A stretch of DNA of 6,498 nt from Ectopseudomonas composti. GTDB lineage: Bacteria > Pseudomonadota > Gammaproteobacteria > Pseudomonadales > Pseudomonadaceae. The position numbers and the translations under genes were made by a program. A model generated the notes under the pieces. The model ran no database searches, had not been told where the DNA came from, and saw only the letters and a program-made list of their open reading frames with translations. Where the stretch lies: contig CAMPIF010000253.1 in the NCBI GenBank assembly GCA_946886245.1, positions 1 to 6,498 of the forward strand, read 5' to 3'. Of the stretch, positions 5,739-6,498 are shown in pieces. Within the stretch, counting starts at the first letter, position 1, and every line of letters starts with the position of its first letter.

Positions 5739-5766
5739 GCAGGCAGGGTATGCCGAACCTGCCTGC
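5739..5766 (+). other. Intercistronic hairpin between yqiJ and yqiK
   Basis: A perfect 9-bp stem GCAGGCAGG/CCTGCCTGC (5739-5747 / 5758-5766) with a 10-base loop lies in the 84-base gap before yqiK. No T tract follows. It ends 9 bases before the yqiK Shine-Dalgarno sequence (AAAGGAG, 5776-5782), so it could affect mRNA stability or translation of yqiK. Confidence 0.5.
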
Positions 5767-5792
5767 ACAACTAGCAAAGGAGTAGAGCTGTA

Positions 5793-6498
5793 ATGGAAAA
5801 CGTCATTCCCTTCATCGTCGGGGCAGGGCTGGTCGTCCTCTTCATCATTGCCCTGATTGCCCTGTTCAAGGCCTTCTACATCAAGGTTCCGCAAGGCACC
5901 GCGCTGATCGTCAACGATATGAGCTCGACGCCCAAGGTGCATTTCACCGGTTCCCTGGTGTATCCGGTGATCCACCTCAAGGAGTTCATGAAGATCTCCC
6001 TGATCACCCTGGAAGTCGACCGTCGCGCGAAGGATGGTTTGATCTGCCGCGACAACATGCGCGCCGACATCACCGTGGCCTTCTACCTGCGCGTCAACGA
6101 GACCCAGGAAGATGTACTCAAGGTGGCCAAGGCCATCGGCGTGGAGCGCGCTTCCGACCGTGGGGCAGTCAACGAACTGTTCAACGCCAAGTTCTCCGAG
6201 GCACTGAAGACCGTCGGCAAGCAGTTCGATTTCGTCCAGCTGTTCGAGAATCGCCAGGACTTTCGTGATCGTATCGTCGAGGTGATCGGCAATGACCTCA
6301 ACGGTTATGTGCTCGAAGACGTGGCCATCGATTACCTGGAGCAGACAGCCAAGCATTCGCTGGACCCGAGCAATATTCTCGATGCCGAAGGCATCCGCAA
6401 GATCACCGAGCTGACCGCTGCGCAGAACGTCATCACCAACGAGCTGGAGCGCAACGAAGAGCTGGCGATCAAGAAGAAGAACGTCGAAACCCGCGAGG
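5793..6498 (+). CDS. yqiK: Flotillin-like SPFH/Band 7 protein YqiK, cut by window end
   Basis: SPFH proteins form oligomers in membrane microdomains and support membrane organisation and protein scaffolding. The visible 235 codons plus one base start MENVIPFIVGAGLVVLFI, an N-terminal hydrophobic membrane segment (about 5-27). The SPFH domain follows (about 28-200), opening with FYIKVPQGTALIVND and including VYPVIHLKEFMKISLITLEV and DGLICRDNMRADITVAFYLR. Near the end the sequence turns to a charged helix (ITELTAAQNVITNELERNEE and KKKNVETRE), the start of the coiled coil typical of flotillins. E. coli YqiK has about 553 residues (from memory), so more than half lies beyond the window. The frame is intact throughout the visible part. 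The start ATG at 5793 follows AAAGGAG (5776-5782) by 10 bases. Co-orientation with yqiJ matches the E. coli yqiJ-yqiK pair. The name YqiK is preferred to a general flotillin label because of the neighbour. Confidence 0.93.
   Translation, partial: MENVIPFIVGAGLVVLFIIALIALFKAFYIKVPQGTALIVNDMSSTPKVHFTGSLVYPVIHLKEFMKISLITLEVDRRAKDGLICRDNMRADITVAFYLRVNETQEDVLKVAKAIGVERASDRGAVNELFNAKFSEALKTVGKQFDFVQLFENRQDFRDRIVEVIGNDLNGYVLEDVAIDYLEQTAKHSLDPSNILDAEGIRKITELTAAQNVITNELERNEELAIKKKNVETRE

Noticed and set aside
5094..6356. Long minus-strand open frame opposite yqiJ and yqiK
   Set aside because: It spans two genuine genes and their gap, and has a low-complexity Gln/His/Asp-rich product. yqiJ and yqiK have clear domains and ribosome-binding sites.

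Overview
The window looks like chromosomal DNA of a Pseudomonas or very close relative. It is GC-rich with strong G/C preference at third codon positions. Hom and ThrC have the lengths (434 and 469 residues) and near-complete sequence character I remember for Pseudomonas. From memory, the order hom, thrC, then a DUF2170 / PspA-like / YqiJ-like / flotillin cluster also matches P. aeruginosa PAO1 (about PA3736 down to PA3729). I cannot fix the species. No rRNA, tRNA, CRISPR array, transposase or integrase is visible.

Layout. Positions 1-304 hold no convincing gene. This stretch carries a structured repeat-like element with a 24-base imperfect inverted repeat (17-40 / 99-122), a 12-bp perfect palindrome (172-183), two further hairpins and a weak candidate promoter ahead of hom. 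Next come hom (305-1609) and thrC (1668-3077), co-oriented and 58 bp apart with no terminator between them, so probably one threonine-biosynthesis operon. A strong 14-bp hairpin (3091-3123) follows, and on its other side a convergent small gene (3135-3386, minus strand) encodes an 83-residue protein with a C-terminal membrane anchor. A 282-bp divergent intergenic region (3387-3668) ends in a cluster of TCACAT repeats with a perfect 12-bp palindrome.

The right half is a four-gene co-directional cluster: yjfI (DUF2170, with a ribbon-helix-helix-like N-terminal extension), yjfJ (PspA/IM30 family), yqiJ (membrane protein with a C-terminal NfeD-like OB fold) and yqiK (SPFH/flotillin, cut by the window end). 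Two of the three gene junctions hold a GC-rich hairpin without a T tract.

How the genes work together. Hom reduces aspartate semialdehyde to homoserine and ThrC converts O-phosphohomoserine to threonine; the homoserine kinase needed between them is not in the window. The second cluster joins the two classic ingredients of bacterial membrane maintenance, a PspA-type membrane-remodelling coiled-coil protein and a flotillin with its OB-fold partner. It is probably an envelope-stress or membrane-microdomain module. The families are known, so the cluster itself is not new. The least explained parts are the DNA-binding-like N terminus of YjfI facing a palindromic repeat cluster just upstream, a strong internal ribosome-binding site that could yield a DUF2170-only product, and the repeat element upstream of hom.
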